Origin: Arcicella sp043769985 | GTDB taxonomy: Bacteria > Bacteroidota > Bacteroidia > Cytophagales > Spirosomataceae | Length of the DNA stretch: 64,000 nt | Assembly (NCBI GenBank): GCA_043769985.1 | Contig: JAYVIV010000213.1 | Span: 8,846-72,845 of the forward strand | Reading direction: 5' to 3' | Shown: piece by piece, positions 52,284 through 60,841 of the stretch | Layout: every line of letters begins with the position of its first letter | Position numbering within the stretch: the first letter of the stretch is position 1 | Notes under the pieces: generated by a model | Databases searched by the model: none | The model's input: only the letters and a program-made list of their open reading frames with translations | What the model was told of the DNA's origin: nothing | Program-made: the position numbers and the translations under genes

Positions 52284-52658
52284 TTCTCTTACAACTATCT
52301 TCGTTGGTGGGGTTTTATTTTCTTGCAAACCCATTGGGGCTACTCTTTTAATAATTTCAGATTGTTTTCCTGCCTTCATAAAATCGGCTTTTCTGGTCGT
52401 GAAATCGGCTCTTTGTTCTTCTACTTCTGCCTTCATTTTATCAATTCTATGGATAAGACTTTCAGCATTTAGTGAGGAAATAATATAAATCACAATCAAA
52501 CCTGAGACCCAAATAACGTAACGCAATTGAGAGGCAGGAAATTTACCGCCCAAAATTTTATCCATGTTGAAAACACGGTCGAAAAAAGCGAATATTCCCT
52601 TACTCGGACGATAAGTTGTGGCACTTCTATTCTTATTTTTTGATACGTTTTTTGCCAT
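52281..52658 (-). CDS. FtsL-like division protein
   Basis: The 125-residue protein has a basic cytoplasmic start (MAKNVSKNKNRSATTYRPSK) and one transmembrane segment (about 45-62, LRYVIWVSGLIVIYIISSL). A short coiled coil (about 65-95, SLIHRIDKMKAEVEEQRADF) follows. That is the FtsL architecture, and it sits between rsmH and ftsI as ftsL does in dcw clusters. Sequence similarity within FtsL is always low, so position carries most of the call. It would bridge FtsB- and FtsW/I-type proteins. Confidence 0.75.
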   Translation of the reverse strand: MAKNVSKNKNRSATTYRPSKGIFAFFDRVFNMDKILGGKFPASQLRYVIWVSGLIVIYIISSLNAESLIHRIDKMKAEVEEQRADFTTRKADFMKAGKQSEIIKRVAPMGLQENKTPPTKIVVRE

Positions 52659-52667
52659 GTTTCTTGT

Positions 52668-52750
52668 AGTTGTGATTTAGTGAGTTGTGATTTAGTGATT
52701 TTTGTTAACGTAAATTAAATCACCAAATCCCAAATCACTAAATCACAATT
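52668..52750. repeat. GTGATTTAGTGAGTTGTGATT palindrome at rsmH 3' end
   Basis: Left arm GTTGTGATTTAGTGAGTTGT pairs with right ATCCCAAATCACTAAATCAC and AATT. The rsmH stop codon (52738-52740) lies inside the right arm, so the repeat overlaps coding sequence by 13 bp. Confidence 0.78.
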
Positions 52751-53667
52751 GTAGCAATTCTCAACTTTGCACTTCTGCTTCTATTGTTACTTGATAATTC
52801 TTCTGGGGATGCTTCGATGGGCTTTCTGGTGATGCCTTCTAAGGGTTTTGTCACCGTTCCGAAAACAATATCTCTGTCCATTTCACCTTTGAAATTTCCC
52901 GCTTTTATATAATTTTTCACTAACCTATCTTCCAACGAATGGAAAGTCATAACCACTAATCTACTTTCTGTATCTTTCAGTAAATCAGGTACTTGCTCTA
53001 AAAATTCTTGAATAACTTCCAATTCTTGATTAACCTCAATTCTGATGGCTTGAAAGACTTGGGCGTAGTACTTAAACTCCTTAAACTTTGGGGCAAATTT
53101 ATCCAAAACCGCTTTGAATTCACTCGTAGTTTTGATTGGCGAGTTCATCCTCGCACTCACAATTCCGCCTGCAAGGGTTTTGGCATTTTTTACCTCGCCA
53201 TACATTCCTAAAATTTTATGAAGTTGAACTTCTGAATATTCATTGATGATAGTGAAGGCTGAAACCTCCGCTTTTTGATTCATCCGCATATCCAAATCTC
53301 CTTCAAAACGAGTTGAAAATCCACGTGTGGGTTCATCAATTTGGTGCGATGAAATACCAAAATCGGCTAAAATTCCATCCACTTTTTTTACACCATACAA
53401 TCGCAAATATTTTTTGATATTTCTGAAATTGGCTTCTATGAAAGTAAAACGTTTGTCGTCCGCAAAAACGAGTGAATTTTGTTTGGCATCAGGGTCTTGG
53501 TCAAAGGCGATGAGTTTGCCATTTTCGCCCAGACGTTCGAGAATTGCTCTGGAATGACCTCCACCCCCGAAAGTTACGTCCACATAAACACCATCAGGGC
53601 GAATATTGAGCCCTTCAAGGCATTCTTGAAGCATAACGGGAAGATGATACAACTCTGGGGAAGTCAT
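52738..53667 (-). CDS. rsmH: 16S rRNA (cytosine-1402-N4)-methyltransferase
   Basis: RsmH (MraW) methylates N4 of C1402 in the decoding centre of 16S rRNA. The 309-residue protein has the AdoMet motif VYVDVTFGGGGHSRAILERL (about 24-43), ADFGISSHQIDEPTRGFSTR (about 103-122), and VMTFHSLEDRLVKN (about 245). The C-terminal signature RSAKLRIATI is present. It is the first gene of the local dcw run. mraZ is not upstream; a LuxR regulator lies there instead. Confidence 0.97.
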   Translation of the reverse strand: MTSPELYHLPVMLQECLEGLNIRPDGVYVDVTFGGGGHSRAILERLGENGKLIAFDQDPDAKQNSLVFADDKRFTFIEANFRNIKKYLRLYGVKKVDGILADFGISSHQIDEPTRGFSTRFEGDLDMRMNQKAEVSAFTIINEYSEVQLHKILGMYGEVKNAKTLAGGIVSARMNSPIKTTSEFKAVLDKFAPKFKEFKYYAQVFQAIRIEVNQELEVIQEFLEQVPDLLKDTESRLVVMTFHSLEDRLVKNYIKAGNFKGEMDRDIVFGTVTKPLEGITRKPIEASPEELSSNNRSRSAKLRIATIVI

Positions 53668-53862
53668 TTTTATGGTTTTTTTATTGAGTAAGGATTATCC
53701 GAATTTTTTGGATGTGTTTCATTACAAATTTATGGATAAAATCCTAAAAATGTCATAGGTTTCTGAAAATTGTAACAATCCGAAATTTAAAGTAAAGAAA
53801 GTCGGGTTTAACGCATGAAAAGTTGACTATGATTTTAATTAAGCATTGATAAATTTTGAGCG

Positions 53863-54645
53863 TTAAATCATCCCAATTGAAAGAGCAATTTGCAACAATG
53901 CCGTTACATCTCTCATACCTGTGCGAGCCAACATATTTTTTCGATGGGTATGAACCGTTGCAATACTCAGAAATAGGCTTTCGGCGATTTCCTGAGATTC
54001 CATACCTTGATTGATTAATCTTAAAATATCTTTTTCACGGTCAGAAATAATATCTCCTTCAAAAGTTTTTCCCGTTGATGAAAGATAATACTTTACTTTT
54101 TCATTATTGTCCCCACAACTAAACCGCATCCACCAAAAATCGTCTTTCATAAAGTGGCTGATGTCTTGAACCGATGTAATGATGTTAATGGGATTTCTTT
54201 GTGCATCCTCATCCAGATGGGATGTGTGAATAAAAGTGCGACTAACTTTACCAAATCGAGTTTTAAATTTCACTCCAACGAAAACAATTTTTTGATTTAT
54301 TTTCTCTTCATAACTTACTGATTTCAAACACTTTAAATACCACTTTCCCGCTGTAATAGGAAACATGGCGTGGTCGTATGTAATAATTTTTACATATTGA
54401 AGAATGCCAATAACTGGGTTGGTTTGATGCGAATATCCCCAAATTTTTTCAACATTACTACTTACATACAAATCTCTGTAATTCTTTAAACTGATAATGG
54501 CAATCACCGAGTTGGAGTTCTGAGATAGGAGATCCAGTGAATTTTCATCATAAGATTTTCTCTCTGAAGCCTCAGGGTGACTTTGGGTCATTTCAGTCCA
54601 AATATTTTTTGTTTGCAAAATCAAATCTTCGTGTCTAATGTTCAT
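53863..54645 (-). CDS. PAS-like/LuxR-type transcriptional regulator
   Basis: The 260-residue protein has an N-terminal PAS-like region (about 45-175: VIAIISLKNYRDLYVSSNVE, RTFIHTSHLDEDA). A C-terminal LuxR helix-turn-helix follows (about 200-255: ISDREKDILRLINQGMESQE, ATVHTHRKNMLARTGMRDV). No receiver aspartate pattern is visible, so it is probably not a two-component regulator but responds through the PAS part. It is not obviously in an operon with rsmH (195 bp apart). Confidence 0.85.
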   Translation of the reverse strand: MNIRHEDLILQTKNIWTEMTQSHPEASERKSYDENSLDLLSQNSNSVIAIISLKNYRDLYVSSNVEKIWGYSHQTNPVIGILQYVKIITYDHAMFPITAGKWYLKCLKSVSYEEKINQKIVFVGVKFKTRFGKVSRTFIHTSHLDEDAQRNPINIITSVQDISHFMKDDFWWMRFSCGDNNEKVKYYLSSTGKTFEGDIISDREKDILRLINQGMESQEIAESLFLSIATVHTHRKNMLARTGMRDVTALLQIALSIGMI

Positions 54646-54854
54646 AAGTAAAAATAGCTTGAGTAAAAATTACATCATTTGCTCAATAAATATTGAAATT
54701 TACCTACATTAGGTATTGAAAATCAGTAATTATATAACAATATTTGTACAATAAATTATAAATCCAAATATTTTACCACATTACCTCTTATAATTTATTT
54801 TCTGTTCATTAGAAGAACAACATTTTTTTTGATACCGCCATTTCAAATGAAGCA

Positions 54855-54893
54855 AAAAAGCCCCTTAGATTTTAAATCAACGGGGTTTTTTTG
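54855..54893 (-). terminator. terminator after LysE-type gene
   Basis: AAAAAAGCCCC pairs with GGGGTTTTTTT with an AT-rich loop. It starts 3 bp past the stop codon at 54896. Confidence 0.85.
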
Positions 54894-54895
54894 TT

Positions 54896-55513
54896 TTACA
54901 ATATTAATTTAAAAGTCTGCAAAACTCCCATTCCCACAAACGTCCAACCAATTAGTTGTTCAAAACGGTTTTCATTCAAATATCTAAAAATCTTTTCTCG
55001 GTGTTTATGAGCCATGTAGGCATATACATAATTGAGTGCAAATGCTCCTGTGCTTGTGCCTAATACAAAGGAAAATTTATCAAATAAGTCACTGATTTTT
55101 AGAAAGCTATAACGCTGATAATTTATTAAAATCACTATCCAATAAGGCAATAATTGGGGGTTGAAAAGAGAAAGCAAGAAACCTTTTAAGGCACTATTAT
55201 CTAATATTTTTGTAGGGTTTATAATTTTGCGGTGCTTTTGAGAATTGATAATTTGTAGAATTCCCAAAACCAATACAATTGGCACAACTGCCCACTGCAT
55301 AATGTTGAAAACAATCGGATGCTTCTCAAAAATCATGACGCCTTCAACGGCTAAAAACCCATAAATTATTTCAGGAATAACACCCCAAAAAGCCAATATA
55401 ACTGCTGGGAAAAATCCTTTTTGGAATGTCGTTTGAATGACGGAAAGATTGAGCGGTCCAGGATGAATTGAACCGACAAAACTGATGAAGAAAGTAATTA
55501 GGAAAATTAGCAT
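54896..55513 (-). CDS. LysE-family amino acid exporter
   Basis: The 205-residue integral membrane protein has about six hydrophobic segments and the N-terminal family pattern FFISFVGSIHPGPLNLSVIQ and FQKGFFPAVILAFWGVIPEI. The GPxN-like segment marks LysE/RhtB transporters, which export basic or neutral amino acids using the proton gradient. It is 132 bp downstream of an ATP-grasp gene on the same strand. The substrate cannot be read. Confidence 0.85.
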   Translation of the reverse strand: MLIFLITFFISFVGSIHPGPLNLSVIQTTFQKGFFPAVILAFWGVIPEIIYGFLAVEGVMIFEKHPIVFNIMQWAVVPIVLVLGILQIINSQKHRKIINPTKILDNSALKGFLLSLFNPQLLPYWIVILINYQRYSFLKISDLFDKFSFVLGTSTGAFALNYVYAYMAHKHREKIFRYLNENRFEQLIGWTFVGMGVLQTFKLIL

Positions 55514-55645
55514 ATTATTTGAATCCAGAACTTTACATAATTTGAATTATTTTATTGCCATTAAAGACCTCATCATAACTCATAGGAACGGGAATTAAAT
55601 AAGTTATTTCATTCCCGTTCCATAGATGGAATATTATACGATTCC

Positions 55646-56686
55646 CTACTGAGGCTGTGAAACAAAATGTCTTCTCACCACCTTCCACAAAATACCGAAT
55701 GGCACGGGCATAATACCTCTGCGTTGTTGCTGAATGGAGATATCGGCAATAATTTTCCAGTGATAAGCCAAATCTCGGTAGGCTGCCCAAAGCGAGTTTT
55801 TAGGGTCGTATATATGCCCTGGTTCAGAACTAACTCCGTTCAATTCCATGATTCGGATATTTTTCCCTTCGTATAAATCTTCGATTGACTTTACTTTCAT
55901 ATCAAAACGTCCGTAGTGAAAGCCGTCAATTGTTAAAGCAATTTTATCAAAAACTTTATCTAATTGACTGTTTAACAGGAAGTTGTTATCTAAAAACTTA
56001 GTTCCTCGACAATGATTTCCAATCGGTTCAAGGATTCTTTTTTCTCCTGATTTAATCACTTCATTCATCCCCATATCACCCAAACGTTTCCGCATGGAAT
56101 CAATCTGAAATCTGGCTCTGGTGCTTTGTTGCATTAATTGCTCAACGGTTGATTTCCCATCACCCAAAACCGTAAGAAATTCTTTGCGTGTAACGGAGGT
56201 AACTTTCCCTGTTGAAGCATCTGGATAACGGTAATATAAAACACCCAATTCAATATCATAAGTAATGAATTCTTGGATAATAAAATCCTCTTGAACGTTG
56301 GATAAATACTGCACTAAATCATAATTGCTGTACAATTTTTCAACTTGCGTTCCCCTTTCGCCAACGTCGGGTTTGCAGATAATTGGATAAACCAAATCCT
56401 CTTGAATCAGTCTATCAACAATCGTTTTTAAATCCGTTTGTTTTTCAATAAAAATGGTTTTGGGTAAATATTCCTTCGGGATTTGGCGAAGAATTTCCAT
56501 TTTTGATTCCCCAAAAAAACCACCATAATCTATGCAAGTGTCAGCATTGGTAAAAAAGGTCAGCGAACGTGTACGGGCTGCCTGAAAAAGCCAATAAGGA
56601 AGTAATGGAACATAGAACATCCACCAAGTCCAGTATTCAAAATGGGTTAATTTAATGAGCCAAAGGGGTAATTTAAGATTATTCAT
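55646..56686 (-). CDS. ATP-grasp family ligase, substrate unknown
   Basis: The 346-residue protein begins with a hydrophobic, tryptophan-rich segment (WTWWMFYVPLLPYWLFQA, residues 19-36) that may associate with the membrane. An ATP-grasp domain (about 105-320) follows: YPIICKPDVGERGTQVEKLY near 106, and FDMKVKSIEDLYEGKNIRIM with the acidic metal site in MELNGVSSEPGHI near 295. It resembles D-Ala-D-Ala-ligase-like enzymes only broadly. The nearby LysE gene hints at a pathway making an amino-acid-derived compound. Confidence 0.75.
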   Translation of the reverse strand: MNNLKLPLWLIKLTHFEYWTWWMFYVPLLPYWLFQAARTRSLTFFTNADTCIDYGGFFGESKMEILRQIPKEYLPKTIFIEKQTDLKTIVDRLIQEDLVYPIICKPDVGERGTQVEKLYSNYDLVQYLSNVQEDFIIQEFITYDIELGVLYYRYPDASTGKVTSVTRKEFLTVLGDGKSTVEQLMQQSTRARFQIDSMRKRLGDMGMNEVIKSGEKRILEPIGNHCRGTKFLDNNFLLNSQLDKVFDKIALTIDGFHYGRFDMKVKSIEDLYEGKNIRIMELNGVSSEPGHIYDPKNSLWAAYRDLAYHWKIIADISIQQQRRGIMPVPFGILWKVVRRHFVSQPQ

Positions 56687-56930
56687 GTGGCAAATTTACG
56701 TAGAAAAGGGGATTTGCGGATGTCGGGGAGAGGACAGTTTTTCTATCTTAATAAGAGAATTATTCTGAAAATAAGAAAATAGCAAAACTCTTACCATGTT
56801 TATTTCTCTTAGACTTTGGTTGAAAATTTGTTAATTAATAATAATTATCTGTCAGAATATGTTATAATTGTACTTTTAGAGTTTTTATAAGTGTATTAGA
56901 ATTGAAAATTTATTAAAAATAAATCAAATT

Positions 56931-57248
56931 ATGTTAGCTCAATTTTCAGATTCTCCGAACAAATCATGGCTTAATATTGACATAGCCGTAGAAATTATTA
57001 ACAGAATGATAGCCGAACAAATGAAGGGCTTACATGAATTCTGTTCTCCATATGAATATGCTGGAATTAGCTATGACGAATATAAAAACAATTCTGAATA
57101 TCAGGCATATTTGAGTAAAATTAAAGATTTTAAAAATGAGATTAGACAACTGTATAAAGGAGAAAATTTAGAAAAAACCTTAAAAAAGGTTGAAAGTGAA
57201 TATGCCCCGTACATCAAAAATATGTTCAACAAAACACAATACGCCTAA
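56931..57248 (+). CDS. putative antitoxin of zeta-toxin module
   Basis: A 105-residue, mostly helical, charged protein (KSWLNIDIAVEIINRMIAEQ; CSPYEYAGISYDEYKNNSEY) ends 6 bp before the zeta-type toxin gene. That position and size fit an antitoxin. It does not look like the known epsilon or PezA antitoxins: no DNA-binding helix-turn-helix is visible. Identification as antitoxin is by position. Confidence 0.6.
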   Translation: MLAQFSDSPNKSWLNIDIAVEIINRMIAEQMKGLHEFCSPYEYAGISYDEYKNNSEYQAYLSKIKDFKNEIRQLYKGENLEKTLKKVESEYAPYIKNMFNKTQYA

Positions 57249-57254
57249 AATTGA

Positions 57255-58091
57255 ATGGAACAAGACTATGGTTATGACGGATTAAAAGTTGCAAAAAAAG
57301 TATTATTAGCCACGTCATTTGATAATGCAAAAAGGGAAAAGCAACCAATAGCAGTTATTTTAGGTGGACAGCCCGCTTCAGGGAAAAGTAAACTCTTTAA
57401 ACTCATAGAGAACAAAATTTATCCTAATAAACAATTTGTCATTATAAATGGCGATGAATATAGAGCACATCATCCAAGAAATATTGAAATAGCAATTGAG
57501 CATGGCAAAAATTATGCTGACATTACACAATCTTTTGCCAATGATCTTGTTAAATTTATGAAAGAACATTGTATCGAAAAACGCTATAATTTCATCCTTG
57601 AAAGTACATTTAGAAATATCAAAGCTATAAAAGAGACTTCTGTTGAATTAAAAAAAGAAAAATATAAAACTGCAATTCACGCTTTGTCAGTGCCATATTG
57701 GGATAGTATTCTTGGAATTTTTGAACGTTATGAAGGTCAATTTGAACTAACTGGTTTTGGACGTTTTTCACCACTCGTTACCCATGATGAAGCATTCAAA
57801 GCATTACCACAAAATTTAAAAATGTGTCTGCAAGAACAACTTTTTGATGAAATATTTATCTACAAAAGAGTTTCATTAGACTTAAAAGGAATAAGAATAA
57901 TTTCTGATTCAGAAATTGATGGTCAAATGAATCATCGCTTACCTATTTCAAACCCTGCGTTTTATAAAAATAAATTTGAGAATATTTTACAAATGGCTCG
58001 CATGAGAGATTGTTTGGATAGTGATTACTTAACGAGTCTAAATTCAATAATTGAACAACTACACAATTACGTATCTGGTTCAAATCCTTAA
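57255..58091 (+). CDS. zeta-toxin family kinase
   Basis: The 278-residue protein has the zeta-toxin P-loop GGQPASGKSK at residues 37-46. The substrate-binding NGDEYRAHHPRN segment follows near 70-81, then FILESTFRNIKAIKETS. Zeta/PezT toxins phosphorylate UDP-N-acetylglucosamine and block wall synthesis; DEYRxxHP is their signature. It is the second gene of a two-gene unit. Its 3' end overlaps a hairpin (58075-58102). Confidence 0.85.
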   Translation: MEQDYGYDGLKVAKKVLLATSFDNAKREKQPIAVILGGQPASGKSKLFKLIENKIYPNKQFVIINGDEYRAHHPRNIEIAIEHGKNYADITQSFANDLVKFMKEHCIEKRYNFILESTFRNIKAIKETSVELKKEKYKTAIHALSVPYWDSILGIFERYEGQFELTGFGRFSPLVTHDEAFKALPQNLKMCLQEQLFDEIFIYKRVSLDLKGIRIISDSEIDGQMNHRLPISNPAFYKNKFENILQMARMRDCLDSDYLTSLNSIIEQLHNYVSGSNP

Positions 58092-58102
58092 ATTTGAACC
58101 AG
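58075..58102 (+). terminator. hairpin at 3' end of zeta-toxin gene
   Basis: CTGGTTCAAAT pairs with ATTTGAACCAG across a 6-nt loop. The left arm lies in the coding sequence. The T run after it is weak. Confidence 0.55.
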
Positions 58103-58117
58103 TTGTTAACTTTATAA

Positions 58118-60292
58118 TCACTTCAAAATCCGAACAGGAACTCCAGAAAAAGCTGAATTCCCCGTTAATTCATCAATCAATAAATCATCGGTTAAATCGT
58201 TCAAACTCACCCCTGCATGAGCGGTTGCGATGTCCAATTGTACGCCCTTGCGAGCGTGTCCGAAACCGTGCGGAATACTCACGACATTTGGCATGATTTC
58301 GTCGGTAATTTCAACGGCGATTTCCACTTTCCCAACCCTTGATTCAATTTGTACTTTTTCCAAATTAACGATACCACGATTAGCCGCCGTTTCGGGGTGA
58401 ATCATGAGCGTGCAACGGTCACGTCCTTTCACTAATCTTTCTGAATTATGCATCCATGAATTGTTGCTTCTTAGGTGTCTTCTTCCGATTAATTGTAAAT
58501 CAAAGCCGTCATTCATGGCATGAGATTGGGCATCCCCCTTAGTCATGCCATGAATAGAAAGTAGCTTGTCATAATTTTCTTTTACTCTTGCTAAATCATT
58601 CAAAAGCAAACCTGAAATAATATTAATTTGTTGATCATCAGTCAATAACTTCTCTTTTAAACACGGACGTAAAGCTCCCAAATCTTCGCCGTGTGGATTA
58701 TCTTTTAGTTTTTGGAGGGTTAATCCGTCTTTTCCATAAGGTCCGAATTGCATTGCCATCTCCAATTTCTCTTCTGGATTTTTTGGTACTGGAATCTCTG
58801 CCCCTTCCTGCGAAATTAAGCGGTTTTTTATTTCCTCAAAAATCTCCCAATCGTGCCGTTGATTATTGTCTTTTTCAAATAATGGTTCTGAATATTTAGC
58901 AACATTTCTGACTGATAAATTATAGAAAGCCAAGTCGTAATGTGCCACTTCTAAACCCGTTGTTGGAGGCAAAATTATATTAGCATGGCGAGTGGTTTCA
59001 TTGATAAAAATATCGACCGAAACCATATAATCCAAACCTTCCAAGGCGGTGTCTAATTGTGTTCCGTTTGAGGTACTTAACACAGGGTTTCCGCAGACCG
59101 TGAAAAGTGCTTTTATTCCTCCGTCCAAAATATCTTCCCCCATTGCCGAGACAGGCAATTCACCATCAAATTCTGGTAATTTTCTGACGGCAGATTGATA
59201 ACGATTAAAATAATTTTCACCTTTTTTTGCCCGTCCCCAAAGGTCGAAAGCGGGTTGTGTGAACATGGCTCCACCCTCAGCATCCATATTACCCGTGAAG
59301 ATATTTATGCAATTGATAAGCCATTGACAAACGCCCCCAAAGGCTTGTACACTCACGCCCATTCGTCCATAAACGACCGCACTTTTTGCCGTTAGGATAT
59401 CTTGGACAAGGTTATTAATGATTTCTACGGATACACCTGTGATGGTAGAGACTGTTTCTGGGGTGTAGGGTTGGATGGCAGATTTTAATTCCGAAATAGC
59501 TTTATTATCAATTGGAAGATTTGTCGTAGCACCCCATCCCAACCCTTCTCCTGAAAGGGAAGGACTTATGATTTCATTCAAAATCGCCAACAATAAATAT
59601 ACATCCGTAGCAGGTTTTATGAAAATGTGTTGATCGGCAATTTTTGCAGTTTCGGTTTTTCTTGGGTCAATTACTACGAACTTTCCCCCTCTTTTTTGAA
59701 TGGCTTTCAACCGATTGGCTACGTCTGGCACGGTCATCATCGAACCGTTGGAAGCCAAAGGGTTTCCTCCCGTAATCAACATAAAATCAGTACGGTCGAT
59801 ATCTGGGACGGGTAATAAAAGTGGATGCCCGAACATCAATGAAGACACAAAATGATGAGGCAATTGGTCGGCGGACGTGGCTGAAAAGCGGTTTTTTGTT
59901 CCCAAAGCCCTCAATAAAGCAGGGGCAGACAATAAAGTTCCAGAATTATGAACCGAAGGATTACCTTGATAAATCCCAACAGCATCTTTGCCATATAGGG
60001 ATTGAATACCTTTGAGTTTTGAAGCAACTTCATCAAAGGCCTCTTCCCATGAGATTGTCTCCCAACCATTTTCAGTTCTTCTGACGGGTTGTTTCAGTCG
60101 GTTTTTATCTAAGTAGATATCTTTGAGTCCCACGGCTTTTGGGCAAATGTGCCCACGGGAGAACGGGTCTTTTTTATCTCCGTTGATTGTCAGGATTTCG
60201 TTGTTTTGATTGACCGTAATTTCTAAACCACAGATGGCCTCGCAAAGATTACAGGCACGGTAATGAGAACGGACGTTTGTTGGTGAATTCAT
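58118..60292 (-). CDS. molybdopterin-dependent oxidoreductase (formate dehydrogenase/nitrate reductase type)
   Basis: The 724-residue enzyme has an N-terminal 4Fe-4S motif, CNLCEAIC then GHICPKA (cysteines near 14, 17, 21 and 50). Mo-bisPGD domains follow (GIYQGNPSVHNSGTLL near 100; LITGGNPLASNG; SVDIFINETTRHANIILPPT; IGRRHLRSNNSWMHNS near the C-terminal part). No signal peptide is seen, so it is cytoplasmic. No electron-transfer partner genes are near. A 45-bp palindrome is embedded in frame and encodes part of the residues SIHGMTKGDAQSHAMNDG. Confidence 0.87.
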   Translation of the reverse strand: MNSPTNVRSHYRACNLCEAICGLEITVNQNNEILTINGDKKDPFSRGHICPKAVGLKDIYLDKNRLKQPVRRTENGWETISWEEAFDEVASKLKGIQSLYGKDAVGIYQGNPSVHNSGTLLSAPALLRALGTKNRFSATSADQLPHHFVSSLMFGHPLLLPVPDIDRTDFMLITGGNPLASNGSMMTVPDVANRLKAIQKRGGKFVVIDPRKTETAKIADQHIFIKPATDVYLLLAILNEIISPSLSGEGLGWGATTNLPIDNKAISELKSAIQPYTPETVSTITGVSVEIINNLVQDILTAKSAVVYGRMGVSVQAFGGVCQWLINCINIFTGNMDAEGGAMFTQPAFDLWGRAKKGENYFNRYQSAVRKLPEFDGELPVSAMGEDILDGGIKALFTVCGNPVLSTSNGTQLDTALEGLDYMVSVDIFINETTRHANIILPPTTGLEVAHYDLAFYNLSVRNVAKYSEPLFEKDNNQRHDWEIFEEIKNRLISQEGAEIPVPKNPEEKLEMAMQFGPYGKDGLTLQKLKDNPHGEDLGALRPCLKEKLLTDDQQINIISGLLLNDLARVKENYDKLLSIHGMTKGDAQSHAMNDGFDLQLIGRRHLRSNNSWMHNSERLVKGRDRCTLMIHPETAANRGIVNLEKVQIESRVGKVEIAVEITDEIMPNVVSIPHGFGHARKGVQLDIATAHAGVSLNDLTDDLLIDELTGNSAFSGVPVRILK
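58511..58555. repeat. 45-bp palindrome ATTCATGGCATGA, copy in coding sequence
   Basis: Arms ATTCATGGCATGA and TCATGCCATGAAT flank a 19-nt loop with ATTGGGCATC. Compared with 38683-38727 the second arm base has changed (C to T) together with its partner (G to A), so pairing is kept. It lies in frame within the oxidoreductase gene. Confidence 0.9.
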
Positions 60293-60421
60293 ATATTTTA
60301 CTTGAATAGTTCAAATTGAACTTGAAATTACGCAAAATATTTTGAAATATGACTACTAAATTTCTCTGTTACTAATCTATTTAAAGGCTTTTAAAAAAAG
60401 AAATTCACGGCATATAGAGTG

Positions 60422-60466
60422 AACAACATTAGTGAATAAAGAGTCTTGTACTTGTTTGTAGTTTTG
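60422..60466 (+). promoter_or_regulatory. AACAACATTAGTGAA unit 1 with TAGTTTTG
   Basis: AACAACATTAGTGAA (60422-60436) is followed after 17 nt by GTTTGTAGTTTTGCAC. TAGTTTTG (60459-60466) fits the TAnnTTTG promoter element. The unit repeats twice more downstream. Confidence 0.6.
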
Positions 60467-60520
60467 CACTCCCGTAAAAACTAAGCAAAATATCAATTAT
60501 TGTTTTTACCATATAGCAAG

Positions 60521-60566
60521 AACAACATTAGTGAAGAATAATCAATTGTAGATGTTTGTATTATTG
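60521..60566 (+). promoter_or_regulatory. AACAACATTAGTGAA unit 2 with TATTATTG
   Basis: The same 15-mer (60521-60535) is followed after 18 nt by GTTTGTATTATTGCAC. It is preceded by ACCATATAG, like unit 1's GGCATATAG. The -7-like box has one mismatch. Confidence 0.55.
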
Positions 60567-60650
60567 CACATTATTTTTTTGAGCTATGAATATCTATTAT
60601 TTGAGTGAAACGACTGAGTTAAAATGCTAAGAATTTTACCGTACAATAAA

Positions 60651-60696
60651 AACAACATTAGTGAAGATTTATGATTCGTTTAAGTTTGTAATATTG
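60651..60696 (+). promoter_or_regulatory. AACAACATTAGTGAA unit 3 with TAATATTG
   Basis: The 15-mer (60651-60665) is followed after 18 nt by GTTTGTAATATTGTAT. It is preceded by ACCGTACAA. This is the unit closest to aroA (start 60842). Confidence 0.55.
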
Positions 60697-60841
60697 TATT
60701 CTCCTAAAAATGAGAGTCTTACAACACAATTAAACAAAAATAATTACTCATTCCTATAAAATTCTAATAACCAATAACTAATAATTATTAACTAATGCCT
60801 CTTTTACATTAAATTTACGCCTCCAGAAAACATATATATTT

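Larger units (their letters stand above)
60293..60841. other. 549-bp divergent intergenic region with tandem elements
   Basis: The region separates the oxidoreductase (-) and aroA (+) genes. Its middle holds three direct repeats of a promoter-like unit (60408-60700), listed separately. The rest is AT-rich with no ORF. Confidence 0.7.

Noticed and set aside
55533..55790. 85-codon - strand frame MGSLPRFGLSLENYC
   Set aside because: It mostly overlaps the ATP-grasp gene in another frame and its translation has no family-like pattern.
58070..58102. tRNA T-arm-like GGTTCAAATCC
   Set aside because: It is one arm of a simple hairpin at the end of the zeta-toxin gene; no acceptor or anticodon arm fits.
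60408..60700. CRISPR array
   Set aside because: Only three repeats of 15 bp with uneven spacing (99 and 130 bp), similar text in the supposed spacers, and no cas gene.
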